A stretch of 64,000 bases of DNA from positions 477,960 through 541,959 of the forward strand of contig NZ_FNGS01000004.1 in NCBI RefSeq assembly GCF_900103285.1, read 5' to 3'. This document shows, in pieces, positions 42,012-51,272 of this stretch. Each line of letters opens with the position of its first letter. Position 1 is the stretch's first letter. The notes beneath the pieces were generated by a model that did no database searches, was not told the DNA's origin, and saw only the letters and a program-made list of their open reading frames with translations. Origin of the DNA: Siphonobacter aquaeclarae. GTDB taxonomy: Bacteria > Bacteroidota > Bacteroidia > Cytophagales > Spirosomataceae. The translations under genes and the position numbers were made by a program.

Positions 42012-43367
42012 ATGAAATTTCTGAGAATCCTGACCAAAACCTGCCTGATACTGATTGCGCTTATTCTGGTGCTGCTCGTATCTACGCTGACCACTGTTGA
42101 TGAAACGCCGTATGCCGGCTCCGAAGCCGAAGCCGTCACCAATACCCATTTACAGAAAGTAACTGCCGCCCTGGCACAGCAACGTCCGGATCCGCTTCGC
42201 GACAAGCCGTTGCAAATCGGCTGGGCGCGGACCAATATTACGCCGTCGGAACCTACGCCCCTTGCAGGGTACGGTACCCGCCGCGGAAAAGTTTCTACTG
42301 CTGTGCGTGATTCTCTGTATGTACGCGCTTTTGTGTTTGACAACGGGCAGCGGCGGACGGCCATCGTCGCGACCGACCTGCTCATCGTTCCGCCGACTAT
42401 CGTGGAAGCGGTCCGCCAACACTGGCCCAAACACCTGACGCTCCAGGCAGATCAACTGTACTTCGGCGCGATTCACAGCCACAACAGCGAAGGCGGCTGG
42501 CAGGAAGGCCTCGGCAGCGAAATGATTGCCGGGGACTATAACCCCGAAGTCGTTGCATTTCTCGCCCGCCGCACCATAGAAGCGCTGACGGCAGCAGAAG
42601 CGAACCTGGAACCGGCGGAAATCGGATACGGCGAAGCGGCGCTGCCGGATTACATCGAAAACCGCCTCGTCGGCACGGAAGGTATCGTAGACCCCATGGT
42701 ACGGATGATCAAACTGAAAAAGCAATCCGGCGCGACGGCCCTGCTCGTTACCTATGCGGCTCACGCGACGCTAATCAACGACGAAAACCTGGTGGTATCC
42801 CGTGACTATCCCGGCGTATTGGTTGATTCGCTGGAAAAACAGCAGGTCGATTTCGCCGCATTCATGGCCGGCGGTGTGGGTTCGATGCGTCCGCACGTCA
42901 AAAGCGGTACCGATGATCAGGAAATGAATGAGGAAGCGCAGGCGCTGAACCGTAAAATCCGGGAGGTACTGCCGGGTATTGCTACTTCTCCGACGTCGTC
43001 ACTCGCATTTGCCACCCTGCCGGTGGAGCTTCGCCAACCGCAATTGCAGGTAGCGAAGGGCTGGAAAGTACGGCAGTGGGCCTGGGACCTGCTGTTCGGC
43101 AAAGAAACGGCCGATATCAAGGTACTCCGCATCGGGGATATCGCCCTGCTGGGGATGCCGGCCGACTTTTCAGGGGAACTGGTACCTGAATTCCGGTCGC
43201 GGCTGCATGTGGTAGTCACGAGCTTCAACGGGCATTACATCGGCTATGTCACGCCGGATAAGTACTGGACCCGGGATACCTATGAGAGCGTTGTGATGAA
43301 CTGGTTCGGGCCGAATACCGGCAGCTACCTCGTCAAAGCCGGGCAGGCATTGCTGAACGCCCTCTGA
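42012..43367 (+). CDS. Membrane-anchored neutral ceramidase-like hydrolase
   Basis: The 451-residue protein starts with one N-terminal TM (ILTKTCLILIALILVLLVST) and then a periplasmic domain of the neutral/alkaline non-lysosomal ceramidase N-terminal family. Marks are IGWARTNITPSEPTPLAGYG at the start, VATDLLIVP, the His-rich AIHSHNSEGG that should bind zinc, VTYAAHATLIN and LGMPADFSGEL. The C-terminal immunoglobulin-like domain of full ceramidases is absent. Cytophagales make sphingolipids, so a role in their turnover fits, but other amide substrates are possible. Confidence 0.83.
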   Translation: MKFLRILTKTCLILIALILVLLVSTLTTVDETPYAGSEAEAVTNTHLQKVTAALAQQRPDPLRDKPLQIGWARTNITPSEPTPLAGYGTRRGKVSTAVRDSLYVRAFVFDNGQRRTAIVATDLLIVPPTIVEAVRQHWPKHLTLQADQLYFGAIHSHNSEGGWQEGLGSEMIAGDYNPEVVAFLARRTIEALTAAEANLEPAEIGYGEAALPDYIENRLVGTEGIVDPMVRMIKLKKQSGATALLVTYAAHATLINDENLVVSRDYPGVLVDSLEKQQVDFAAFMAGGVGSMRPHVKSGTDDQEMNEEAQALNRKIREVLPGIATSPTSSLAFATLPVELRQPQLQVAKGWKVRQWAWDLLFGKETADIKVLRIGDIALLGMPADFSGELVPEFRSRLHVVVTSFNGHYIGYVTPDKYWTRDTYESVVMNWFGPNTGSYLVKAGQALLNAL

Positions 43368-43510
43368 CGGGCGATTTCCGACATTACTTAGAATGATTCT
43401 AAACTCCTTCGTATTTTGGCTAAAGTCGTTCCGAATGCGATTTTTGTAACGGAGGAAGGGGGAATCTGCCGATTCTGCCGCTCATCCGCACCTAAAAAGT
43501 TATTGCATTC

Positions 43511-43915
43511 ATGATGTTATTGACTTCGCTTCCTTCCGACTTCGCGCCGGTATTTGTTCAGTTTCTCGCGGCTATGGGGTTCATTGTCATGACGATGCTG
43601 GCGACGCACCTGCTCACCGGCACGCGGAAGAAGACCAGCACCGCCCGCAAGGAAGATCCCTGGGAATGCGGTATTCCCGTTTACGGAGACGCCCGTACTC
43701 CTATTTCGGTCAAGTACTTTCTGACGGCTATTCTTTTCGTTCTCTTCGACGTCGAAATCATTTTCATGTACCCCTGGGCTGTTAACTTCATCAAGTTCAA
43801 GCAGGACGGACTGGGTATGCTGATGTTCGGCGAGATGATCGTCTTCATGGTATTGCTGCTTGCCGGCTTCTACTATGTGATCAAAAAGGGCGTGCTGAAG
43901 TGGGACCAGGATTGA
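43511..43915 (+). CDS. nuoA: NADH-quinone oxidoreductase subunit A
   Basis: At 134 residues with three TMs, it has the family motif KEDPWECGIPVYGDARTPIS in the loop after TM1 and DVEIIFMYPWA in TM2, the conserved acidic residues of NuoA. It is part of the membrane arm next to the quinone site of complex I. It is the first gene of the nuo cluster; the 143-base upstream gap contains only a weak -7-like TATTTTGG near 43412. nuoB follows 25 bases downstream. Confidence 0.95.
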   Translation: MMLLTSLPSDFAPVFVQFLAAMGFIVMTMLATHLLTGTRKKTSTARKEDPWECGIPVYGDARTPISVKYFLTAILFVLFDVEIIFMYPWAVNFIKFKQDGLGMLMFGEMIVFMVLLLAGFYYVIKKGVLKWDQD

Positions 43916-43940
43916 TCGCATCTGAAAAAACAGACAGACA

Positions 43941-44498
43941 ATGAGCAACAGACCTAACAATATCAAAGTAGTAGACGCCCCGGACGGCTACGGCGGATCG
44001 GGATTCTTTGCTACCTCCTTCGAGAAAGTCATCGGCCTTGCCCGGAGCAATTCGCTCTGGCCATTGCCGTTCGCGACTTCCTGCTGCGGGATTGAGTTTA
44101 TGGCGACAATGGGTGCTACCTATGACCTGGCGCGGTTTGGTTCGGAACGTCCGAGCTTCTCGCCCCGTCAGGCGGATATGCTCCTCGTCATGGGCACGAT
44201 CGCCAAGAAGATGGCGCCTGTTCTCAAGCAGGTATACATCCAGATGGCCGAACCCCGGTGGGTGATCGCCGTTGGCGCCTGCGCCTCCTCCGGAGGGGTT
44301 TTTGATACGTATTCGGTGCTTCAGGGAATCGACCGGATCATTCCGGTGGACGTTTACGTGCCCGGCTGCCCGCCCCGCCCCGAACAGATTCTGGACGGCG
44401 TAATGCAGTTGCAGGAAATCGTTAAGAATGAACCGCTTCGCCGTCGCGACTCGGCTGAATACACCGCCCTGCTTGAATCGTACGGCATCATCAAGTGA
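43941..44498 (+). CDS. nuoB: NADH-quinone oxidoreductase subunit B
   Basis: The 185-residue peripheral subunit holds cluster N2, the last iron-sulfur cluster before quinone. Its ligands are the adjacent Cys pair in TSCCGIEFM, Cys in GACASSGG and Cys in [11 protein letters not shown]. Length and motifs are normal. It lies six bases before nuoC. Confidence 0.96.
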   Translation: MSNRPNNIKVVDAPDGYGGSGFFATSFEKVIGLARSNSLWPLPFATSCCGIEFMATMGATYDLARFGSERPSFSPRQADMLLVMGTIAKKMAPVLKQVYIQMAEPRWVIAVGACASSGGVFDTYSVLQGIDRIIPVDVYVPGCPPRPEQILDGVMQLQEIVKNEPLRRRDSAEYTALLESYGIIK

Positions 44499-44504
44499 CA
44501 GGAT

Positions 44505-45008
44505 ATGATTACCAATCAAGAAATAGCTGACGACCTGCTGGCAAAATTCGGAGAAGCGACCATCGCCGGCTTCGAGGAGCATCATGGTATCATGAGTGCT
44601 TTTGTCACGGTAGATTCGGCGAAGACCATCATCCGGTACCTCTATGATCACCCCGGTTTCCAGTTCAAATTTCTGACCGACCTGGCCGGGATTCACTATC
44701 CTGACAACAAGGGAGGCGAGCTCGGAGTGATCTATCACCTGCATAGCTGGACGCATAACCACCGGTTCATGCTCCGGATCTTTGTGCCGGTGGAAGCACC
44801 CGATGTTCCGACGATTTCTGACTTTCACCTCTGTGCCAACTGGATGGAGCGGGAAGCCTATGATTTCTTCGGAATCAATTTTGTCGGCCACCCCAACCTG
44901 CTCCGCATCCTGAACATCGAAGAGATGGACTACTTCCCGATGCGGAAGGAATACCCGATGGAAGATGCGACACGGCAGGACAAGATCGACGCCCTGTTCG
45001 GCCGGTAG
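44505..45008 (+). CDS. nuoC: NADH-quinone oxidoreductase subunit C
   Basis: The 167-residue peripheral subunit supports the N2/quinone module. The 30-kDa signature is seen in DFHLCANWMEREAYDFFGI and GHPNLLRIL, with the C-terminal FPMRKEYP stretch. It is a separate protein here, not fused to NuoD as in E. coli. nuoD starts 51 bases downstream. Confidence 0.95.
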   Translation: MITNQEIADDLLAKFGEATIAGFEEHHGIMSAFVTVDSAKTIIRYLYDHPGFQFKFLTDLAGIHYPDNKGGELGVIYHLHSWTHNHRFMLRIFVPVEAPDVPTISDFHLCANWMEREAYDFFGINFVGHPNLLRILNIEEMDYFPMRKEYPMEDATRQDKIDALFGR

Positions 45009-45059
45009 GTCAAGATATACGCGGAACAGACCCTGTTCTCTCATTCATTACAGACTATA

Positions 45060-46334
45060 ATGAGCGAAGAAGTAAGCAACATAACCCCTCGGGAACCCGG
45101 GAACGTGATGGGTCCGCAGGTTGGAAACCTGGCCCTGAAAAACGGGGTACCTACGGTGTCGGAAGACGGGCGGGAACTCACCACCCTGAACCTCGGCCCT
45201 ACCCACCCGGCTACGCACGGTATCTTTCAGAACATCCTTCAGATGGACGGGGAGAAAATCGTGTCGGGAACACCCACGATCGGGTACATTCACCGGGCGT
45301 TTGAAAAAATCGCCGAACGCCGTCCGCTCTACCAGATCACGACGCTGACGGACCGGATGAACTACTGTTCCAGCCCCATTAACAACATGGGCTGGCACAT
45401 GACGGTGGAGAAGCTCCTCGGTATTGAAGTACCGAAGCGTGCCCAGTACATCCGGGTCATCATGATGGAGCTCGCGCGTATTGCTGATCACCTGATCTGT
45501 AACTCCATCCTTGGCGTAGACTCCGGCGCTTTTACCGGCTTCCTCTATGTCATGCAGAAGCGGGAAGAGATCTACGAAATTTACGAGGAAATGTGCGGCG
45601 CCCGTCTGACGACCAACATGGGTCGCTTCGGAGGCATGGAGCGGGACCTCTCCAACGAGGCCATCCGCAAGACCCGGGAGTTTATCCGCACCTTCCCGGC
45701 CGTGATGCAGGAATTTGAAAAGATGCTCAACCGGAACCGGATATTCATCGACCGGACGGTGGGCGTCGGCCCCGTTTCCCAGGAAATGGCCCTGCAATAC
45801 GGTTTCACCGGCCCGAACCTCCGGGCTGCCGGTATTGACTACGACATGCGGGTCATGAGCCCGTATTCTTCCTACGAAGACTTTGATTTTGATATTCCCG
45901 TGGGCTACACCGGCGATACGTACGACCGGTACATGGTCCGCAACGGAGAAATCTGGGAGAGCTTCAAGATTGTTCAGCAGGCACTCGAAAACCTGCCGGA
46001 AGGTCCCTTCCACGCCGATGCGCCGGAATTCTACCTCCCGCCCAAGCAGGAAGTATACCGGAACATGGAAGCTCTCATCTATCACTTCAAGATTGTGATG
46101 GGCGAAATTCCGATTCCGGTCGGCGAGGTATACCACTCGGTAGAAGGCGGAAACGGCGAGCTCGGCTTCCACCTGATTTCCGACGGCGGCCGCAGCCCGT
46201 ACCGGCTGAAAATGAGAAGACCCTGCTATATTTTTTACCAGGCGTATCCCGAAATGTGCAAGGGCGTGACGCTTTCCGACGCGATCATCATCCTGAGTAG
46301 TATGAACGTGATTGCCGGAGAGTTGGACGCATAA
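45060..46334 (+). CDS. nuoD: NADH-quinone oxidoreductase subunit D
   Basis: The 424-residue 49-kDa subunit forms most of the quinone pocket with NuoB. Seen are NLGPTHPATHGIFQ, the quinone-loop HPATHG, YIHRAFEKIAE, GVDSGAFTGF and the C-terminal AIIILSSMNVIAGELD ending. The 40-residue N-terminus before TLNLGPTHP is a little longer than usual and polar. Twelve bases separate it from nuoE. Confidence 0.96.
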   Translation: MSEEVSNITPREPGNVMGPQVGNLALKNGVPTVSEDGRELTTLNLGPTHPATHGIFQNILQMDGEKIVSGTPTIGYIHRAFEKIAERRPLYQITTLTDRMNYCSSPINNMGWHMTVEKLLGIEVPKRAQYIRVIMMELARIADHLICNSILGVDSGAFTGFLYVMQKREEIYEIYEEMCGARLTTNMGRFGGMERDLSNEAIRKTREFIRTFPAVMQEFEKMLNRNRIFIDRTVGVGPVSQEMALQYGFTGPNLRAAGIDYDMRVMSPYSSYEDFDFDIPVGYTGDTYDRYMVRNGEIWESFKIVQQALENLPEGPFHADAPEFYLPPKQEVYRNMEALIYHFKIVMGEIPIPVGEVYHSVEGGNGELGFHLISDGGRSPYRLKMRRPCYIFYQAYPEMCKGVTLSDAIIILSSMNVIAGELDA

Positions 46335-46346
46335 GACGGATCTTTT

Positions 46347-46844
46347 ATGATTACAGAGAAACCCCGTATCCAGTTTACGCCCGAGCGTCTTGAGCGGGCC
46401 AGGGAAATCCTGACCCATTACCCGGAAGGAAAACAAAAATCGGCCCTGCTGCCCCTACTGCACCTGATTCAGGAGCAGGAAGGCTGGACTTCACCGGAAG
46501 CGATGGACTACATCGCCGATTTTCTGGGCATCAAGCCGATTGAAGTATACGAAGTGGCGACGTTTTACACGATGTACCACCTCGAGCCGGTTGGCAAGCA
46601 TGTCATTGAATACTGCCGGACCGGTCCGTGTATGATCATGGGCGGCGAAGAGGTATACGCGCACCTGAAGAAGAAAATCGGTGCGGACGACGGCGAGACG
46701 TCTCCCGATAACCTGTTCACGATCAAGCCGGTAGAATGCCTGGCCGCCTGCGGCTGGGGCCCGTGCTTCCAGATCCGGGAAAAATACTACACCCATCTTA
46801 CGATTGAGAAGGTGGATGAGATTATTGATGAGTTGAAAAAATAG
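46347..46844 (+). CDS. nuoE: NADH-quinone oxidoreductase subunit E
   Basis: The 165-residue thioredoxin-fold subunit carries the N1a [2Fe-2S] cluster. Ligands are in CRTGPC and in ECLAACGWGPC (C-x4-C and C-x3-C). It docks on NuoF in the NADH dehydrogenase module. The gene is followed by a long palindromic repeat before nuoF. Confidence 0.95.
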   Translation: MITEKPRIQFTPERLERAREILTHYPEGKQKSALLPLLHLIQEQEGWTSPEAMDYIADFLGIKPIEVYEVATFYTMYHLEPVGKHVIEYCRTGPCMIMGGEEVYAHLKKKIGADDGETSPDNLFTIKPVECLAACGWGPCFQIREKYYTHLTIEKVDEIIDELKK

Positions 46845-46845
46845 A

Positions 46846-46942
46846 TTCGGTTTTCAGTTTTCTGTTTTCCGTTTTCAGTTTCGAATGAGGAGAGCATATT
46901 CCCTCCCCAAACTGAAAACAAAAAACCGAAAACCGAAAACTG
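46846..46942. repeat. Palindromic heptad-repeat element between nuoE and nuoF
   Basis: The left arm (46846-46881) repeats units of the form GTTTTCx with period 7, and the right arm (46909-46942) is the imperfect reverse complement. They can form a ~33-bp stem around a ~27-base loop. A related element lies between nuoH and nuoI (50631-50708). The nuoF start codon is 19 bases beyond the right arm. It looks like a dispersed repeat family inserted within the operon. Confidence 0.75.
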
Positions 46943-46960
46943 TCTCACAAGCCAGTTGAT

Positions 46961-48310
46961 ATGTCAAGTGAGCGACTTAAAATCCTGACAGCCAACGCCG
47001 ATATCCCCGGCATTGAGACGTTTGAAGTATACCGCAAGCACGGTGGGTACACGGCTGTTGAAAAGGCTGTGAAGACCATGACACCCGACGCCGTCGTGGA
47101 AGAAGTGAAGAAGTCGGGCGTGCGCGGGCGCGGCGGTGCTGGTTTCCCCATGGGGATGAAATGGTCGTTCCTGGCCAAGCCCGAGGGAGTACCCCGCTAC
47201 CTGGTCTGCAACGGCGACGAGTCGGAGCCCGGTACCTTCAAGGATCACTGGCTGATGAAGACCATTCCCCACCTTCTGATTGAGGGAATGATTGTTTCCA
47301 GTTTCGCCCTGGGTGCGAATACCAGCTATATTTATGTTCGGGGAGAATTGATGTACGTCGTCAAAATCCTCGAAAAAGCGATTGCCGAAGCGAAAGCAGC
47401 CGGTTTTCTCGGAAAAAATATCCTCGGATCCGGCTATGACCTGGAGCTGTATGTACAGCCCGGCGGCGGCGCCTATATCTGCGGAGAAGAAACCGCCCTG
47501 CTCGAATCGCTCGAAGGCAAGCGCGGTAATCCGCGGAATAAACCTCCGTTCCCGGCTGTCAAGGGCCTGTATCAGTGCCCGACGGTAGTGAACAACGTAG
47601 AGTCGATTTCCACAACGCCGTGGATTGTCAATAACGGCGGCGAAGCATATGCGGCGGTAGGTATCGGCCGGTCGACGGGCACCAAGCTCATCTCCGCCTC
47701 CGGACACCTGAAAAAGCCCGGTGTATATGAAATTCCGCTGGGTATTACGGTCAATGAATTTATTTATTCGGACGAATGGTGCGGCGGTATCCGCGACGGC
47801 CATCACCTCAAGGCGGTTGTTGCCGGCGGGTCGTCCGTTCCCATTCTGCCGGCCGCCCTGTTGCTGAAAACGGCCAACGGCGAAGACCGGCTTATGACGT
47901 ACGAATCCCTGGCCGACGGCGGTTTTGCCACCGGTACCATGCTGGGTTCGGGCGGGTTCATCGCGATGGACGAAACCTCGTGTATCGTACGGAATACCTG
48001 GAACTTCTCCCGGTTCTATCATCATGAATCCTGCGGTCAGTGCTCTCCCTGCCGGGAAGGTACGGGCTGGATGGAGAAGGTTCTCCACCGGATCGAGCAC
48101 GGTCATGGTTCGATGCACGACATCGACCTGCTCGTCGACGTTTCGAAGAAAATCGAAGGAAATACCATTTGTCCGCTGGGAGACGCAGCAGCCTGGCCGG
48201 TCGCTTCGGCGATCCGTCACTTCCGCGACGAATTCGAATGGCATATTAAATTCCCGCAGGAAGCCACCCGTCCGGGTGCCGTGTACCGCGGTCATATGGA
48301 ACTGGCCTAG
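46961..48310 (+). CDS. nuoF: NADH-quinone oxidoreductase subunit F
   Basis: The 449-residue subunit is the NADH entry site. It has the FMN/NADH-binding GRGGAGFPMGMKW and GGGAYICGEETAL segments, and Cys ligands of cluster N3 in ESCGQCSPCREG with a later Cys in NTICPLGD. Length is normal. It is preceded by the palindromic element and followed 28 bases later by nuoG. Confidence 0.96.
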   Translation: MSSERLKILTANADIPGIETFEVYRKHGGYTAVEKAVKTMTPDAVVEEVKKSGVRGRGGAGFPMGMKWSFLAKPEGVPRYLVCNGDESEPGTFKDHWLMKTIPHLLIEGMIVSSFALGANTSYIYVRGELMYVVKILEKAIAEAKAAGFLGKNILGSGYDLELYVQPGGGAYICGEETALLESLEGKRGNPRNKPPFPAVKGLYQCPTVVNNVESISTTPWIVNNGGEAYAAVGIGRSTGTKLISASGHLKKPGVYEIPLGITVNEFIYSDEWCGGIRDGHHLKAVVAGGSSVPILPAALLLKTANGEDRLMTYESLADGGFATGTMLGSGGFIAMDETSCIVRNTWNFSRFYHHESCGQCSPCREGTGWMEKVLHRIEHGHGSMHDIDLLVDVSKKIEGNTICPLGDAAAWPVASAIRHFRDEFEWHIKFPQEATRPGAVYRGHMELA

Positions 48311-48338
48311 GTCAGCCTGTTTTAACCGATACTTTCCC

Positions 48339-49439
48339 ATGAAAGTCACGATAGATAACATTACGGTGGAGGTCGAACCCGGCACCACCATCCTGCAGGC
48401 CGCCCGGAAAATCGGTCCGGAGATCGCTCCTCCTGCCATGTGTTACTACGAGCCGCTCAAGGCTTCCGGCGGAAAGTGCCGGGCCTGTCTCGTCAAGGTA
48501 ACCGCCGGTTCGGAGAAAGATCCCCGCCCGATGCCGAAGCTGGTCCCTTCCTGCATCACGCAGGTACAGGATGGAATGGTGGTGGAAAACACGATTAACC
48601 AGCAGGTACTCGACACCCGCAAGGGCATCGTGGAGTTTCTCCTCATCAACCACCCGCTCGACTGCCCCATCTGCGACCAGGCCGGCGAATGCCACCTCCA
48701 GGATTTCGCATTTGAGCATGGCATGCAGCAAACCCGTTACGAAGAAGAGCGCCGGACGTTCGAGAAGACCGATCTCGGTCCGAATATCCAGCTGCACATG
48801 ACCCGTTGCATCCTGTGCTACCGCTGCGTGTTTACGGCGGATCAGATCACGGACGGACGGGTACACGGTGTCCTCAACCGGGGCGATCACGCGGAAATTT
48901 CGACGTACCTGGAAAAGGCGATCGACAACGATTTCTCCGGAAACGTCATCGATGTATGCCCGGTAGGCGCCCTGACCGATAAAACCTACCGCTTCAAAAA
49001 CCGGGTATGGTTTACCAAGCCGGTAGATGCGCACTGTGATTGCGACAAGTGTAAGGGAGATGTAACGCTGTGGTACCGCGGCGATGAAGTGATCCGCGTA
49101 ACGGCCCGCAAGAACCAGTGGGGTGAAGTAACGGCCTTTATCTGCAACAAATGCCGTTTTGAACGTAAGAAGACTTCTGATTGGGTGATTGAAGGCCCGA
49201 CGAAAGTGGCCCGCCACTCGGTTATCTCGGCCAACAAATACGGCGCGAACAAAATCGTTCCGGAATTTGCGCGCCGTCTGGCAGCGTCTCAATACAAGGA
49301 CGTCAAGGAAGGCCGGAACCTGGAGCAGCTGTCTATTCAACAGCTTCCGGAAGAGCGCTTCAAGCAGTTGGTTGCTCCTGCGGGAGAATCGGCTGTAGCG
49401 GGTATCCGTTCCATCCAAAACTGGGCTGACGACAAGTAG
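48339..49439 (+). CDS. nuoG: NADH-quinone oxidoreductase subunit G, short form
   Basis: The 366-residue protein keeps the iron-sulfur part of NuoG only. It has the N1b [2Fe-2S] region (MCYYEPLKASGGKCRACLV), the CPICDQAGECHLQD region, and CILCYRC with VCPVGAL for the following clusters. A CDCDKCKGD and CNKCRFERK segment begins the molybdopterin-oxidoreductase-like domain, and the chain then ends, where NuoG of Proteobacteria continues for several hundred residues. The reading frame is intact. Short NuoG forms occur in Bacteroidota, so this is a lineage feature rather than damage. The ATG at 48339 follows nuoF by 28 bases. Confidence 0.92.
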   Translation: MKVTIDNITVEVEPGTTILQAARKIGPEIAPPAMCYYEPLKASGGKCRACLVKVTAGSEKDPRPMPKLVPSCITQVQDGMVVENTINQQVLDTRKGIVEFLLINHPLDCPICDQAGECHLQDFAFEHGMQQTRYEEERRTFEKTDLGPNIQLHMTRCILCYRCVFTADQITDGRVHGVLNRGDHAEISTYLEKAIDNDFSGNVIDVCPVGALTDKTYRFKNRVWFTKPVDAHCDCDKCKGDVTLWYRGDEVIRVTARKNQWGEVTAFICNKCRFERKKTSDWVIEGPTKVARHSVISANKYGANKIVPEFARRLAASQYKDVKEGRNLEQLSIQQLPEERFKQLVAPAGESAVAGIRSIQNWADDK

Positions 49440-49476
49440 TTTCCGACGGAAACATAGACGATAACGATCAATTCAC

Positions 49477-50625
49477 ATGGAAGTATTCTGGATCAAAGCC
49501 ATCATCGTCCTGGTCATCTTTGGCCTGTCGCTGGTCGTGGCCATGTATTCAACCTGGGCCGAACGGAAGGTTGCCGGCTACATGCAGGACCGTCCGGGTC
49601 CGAACCGGGCCGGCTGGGGTGGGTTGCTGCAACCGCTCGCCGATGCCGGGAAAATGTTTTTCAAGGAAGATTTCATTCCCCTTCAGGCCAACAAGTGGCT
49701 GTTTATCGCCGGCCCGTGTCTGGCGATGCTGACGGCGCTTATGTCTTCGTCGGTTGTGCCTTTCGGCGATACGATCAAAATCGGGGAGCACGAAATTCAG
49801 GTGCAGGGCATCGAAGTCAACATCGGTATTCTCTGGGTATTCGGCGTTGTTTCGCTGGGTGTTTACGGGGTAATGGTCGGTGGATGGGCGTCCAATAACA
49901 AATTCTCCCTCCTCGGTGCGATTCGCGCCGCGTCCCAGAATATCAGCTATGAGCTCGCGATGGGTCTGTCACTGATCGCGATTATTATGCTGACGGGCAG
50001 TCTTTCCGTCCGTGACATCGTGCTGAGCCAGCACGGCGCTGCCTGGAACCTGTTCTACCAGCCGCTCGGATTTATTATTTTCCTGGTTTGTGCCTTTGCG
50101 GAGTGTAACCGTACGCCGTTCGACCTTCCCGAGTGCGAAGCCGAGCTCGTTGGCGGGTACCACACCGAGTATTCTTCCATGAAGCTGGGCTTTTACCTCT
50201 TCGCGGAGTACATCAACATGTTTGTGTCTTCCTGCGTGATTTCGGCGTTGTACTTCGGCGGATTCAACTATCCGTTCATGGACAAGGTTGCCGAGGCACT
50301 GGGAAGCGACGCTACAGGTCATAACATCGCTACAGCCATCGGCTTCGGCGTGTTCTTTGCCAAGGCGCTGTTCTTTGTGTTCTTCTTCATGTGGGTACGC
50401 TGGACGCTGCCGCGTTTCCGCTACGATCAGCTGATGAACCTGGGTTGGAAAAACCTGATTCCGCTGGCAATCCTGAACGTGATCACGACGGGTATCGGCA
50501 TTCTCCTGGACATCCGTTGGTTCAGCTGGGTAGCCATGATTGCCATTGTGATCATCGCTGTGGCTCAGTCGGCCATGAAACCGAAGTCGGCCAGAGGTAT
50601 TCTGGAGGCGGCACCGTCAAGATAA
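49477..50625 (+). CDS. nuoH: NADH-quinone oxidoreductase subunit H
   Basis: The 382-residue, eight-TM subunit joins the membrane and peripheral arms and forms the quinone tunnel mouth. It shows AERKVAGYMQDRPGPNRAG, the conserved acidic loop ECNRTPFDLPECEAELVGGY, and FMWVRWTLPRFRYDQLM near the end. It has normal length. A palindromic repeat separates it from nuoI. Confidence 0.96.
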   Translation: MEVFWIKAIIVLVIFGLSLVVAMYSTWAERKVAGYMQDRPGPNRAGWGGLLQPLADAGKMFFKEDFIPLQANKWLFIAGPCLAMLTALMSSSVVPFGDTIKIGEHEIQVQGIEVNIGILWVFGVVSLGVYGVMVGGWASNNKFSLLGAIRAASQNISYELAMGLSLIAIIMLTGSLSVRDIVLSQHGAAWNLFYQPLGFIIFLVCAFAECNRTPFDLPECEAELVGGYHTEYSSMKLGFYLFAEYINMFVSSCVISALYFGGFNYPFMDKVAEALGSDATGHNIATAIGFGVFFAKALFFVFFFMWVRWTLPRFRYDQLMNLGWKNLIPLAILNVITTGIGILLDIRWFSWVAMIAIVIIAVAQSAMKPKSARGILEAAPSR

Positions 50626-50630
50626 ATCGT

Positions 50631-50708
50631 GTTTCCGGTTTTCAGTTTTCTGTTTTCAGTTGCCTCCGGGTGAGAAACAGAAAACCGCAAACCGCAAACG
50701 GAAAACAG
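50631..50708. repeat. Palindromic heptad-repeat element between nuoH and nuoI
   Basis: Left arm 50631-50661 and right arm 50673-50708 carry period-7 GTTTTCx-type units in inverted orientation around a ~12-base loop, closely related to the element at 46846-46942. The right arm ends nine bases before the nuoI start codon. Confidence 0.75.
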
Positions 50709-50716
50709 TATTCACC

Positions 50717-51235
50717 ATGCAACTGACCAACAGGGCCAAAAAAATTGACAAAAGTGAGATGACGCTGGCGGAGCGCATGTATCTTCCTGCGATTGCGGGG
50801 GGTATGGCCATCACGCTGAAGCACTTTTTCAAGAAGAAGCCTACGATCAATTACCCGGAGCAGAAACGGTACCTCGGGCCGGTTTTCCGCGGGCACCACA
50901 TTCTGAAAAAGGATGAGGAAGGCCGCGAACGCTGCACCGCCTGCGGTCTCTGCGCTGTAGCCTGCCCGGCGGAAGCTATTTCGATGGTCGCAGCCGAACG
51001 GAAAGAAGGCGAAGAGCACAAGTACCGCGAGGAAAAGTACGCCGCGGTATACGAGATCAACATGCTCCGGTGCATCTTCTGCGGTTTCTGCGAAGAGGCC
51101 TGCCCGAAACAGGCGATCTACCTCCGTCACGACGAGTTCGTTCCCGTCTTCATGAACCGGGACGAAGTTATCTACGGAAAAGACAAGCTCGTGGAAGACA
51201 TGAACCACCGGTATCTCCGGGAAGGCTGGAAATAA
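50717..51235 (+). CDS. nuoI: NADH-quinone oxidoreductase subunit I
   Basis: The 172-residue ferredoxin-like subunit carries N6a and N6b [4Fe-4S] clusters bound by CTACGLCAVACP and CIFCGFCEEACP. The ATG at 50717 is chosen because frames further upstream run through the palindromic repeat. An amphipathic N-terminal helix (MYLPAIAGGMAITLKHFF) should lie on the membrane. Confidence 0.95.
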   Translation: MQLTNRAKKIDKSEMTLAERMYLPAIAGGMAITLKHFFKKKPTINYPEQKRYLGPVFRGHHILKKDEEGRERCTACGLCAVACPAEAISMVAAERKEGEEHKYREEKYAAVYEINMLRCIFCGFCEEACPKQAIYLRHDEFVPVFMNRDEVIYGKDKLVEDMNHRYLREGWK

Positions 51236-51242
51236 GTTCAAA

Positions 51243-51260
51243 AGGCGGGTTTTCCCGCCT
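51243..51260 (+). other. Intercistronic hairpin between nuoI and nuoJ
   Basis: A perfect 7-bp stem AGGCGGG/CCCGCCT with a TTTT loop and no T-tract after it. It may modulate processing or partial termination within the operon. Confidence 0.6.
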
Positions 51261-51272
51261 CACTCGTTGGCT

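Noticed and set aside
46964-48439. A 491-codon minus-strand frame opposite nuoF
   Set aside because: nuoF on the plus strand is complete and conserved; the antisense frame has no support.
48339-49439. Frameshift or truncation of nuoG
   Set aside because: The frame ends cleanly before the nuoH start, and short NuoG forms are known in this phylum.
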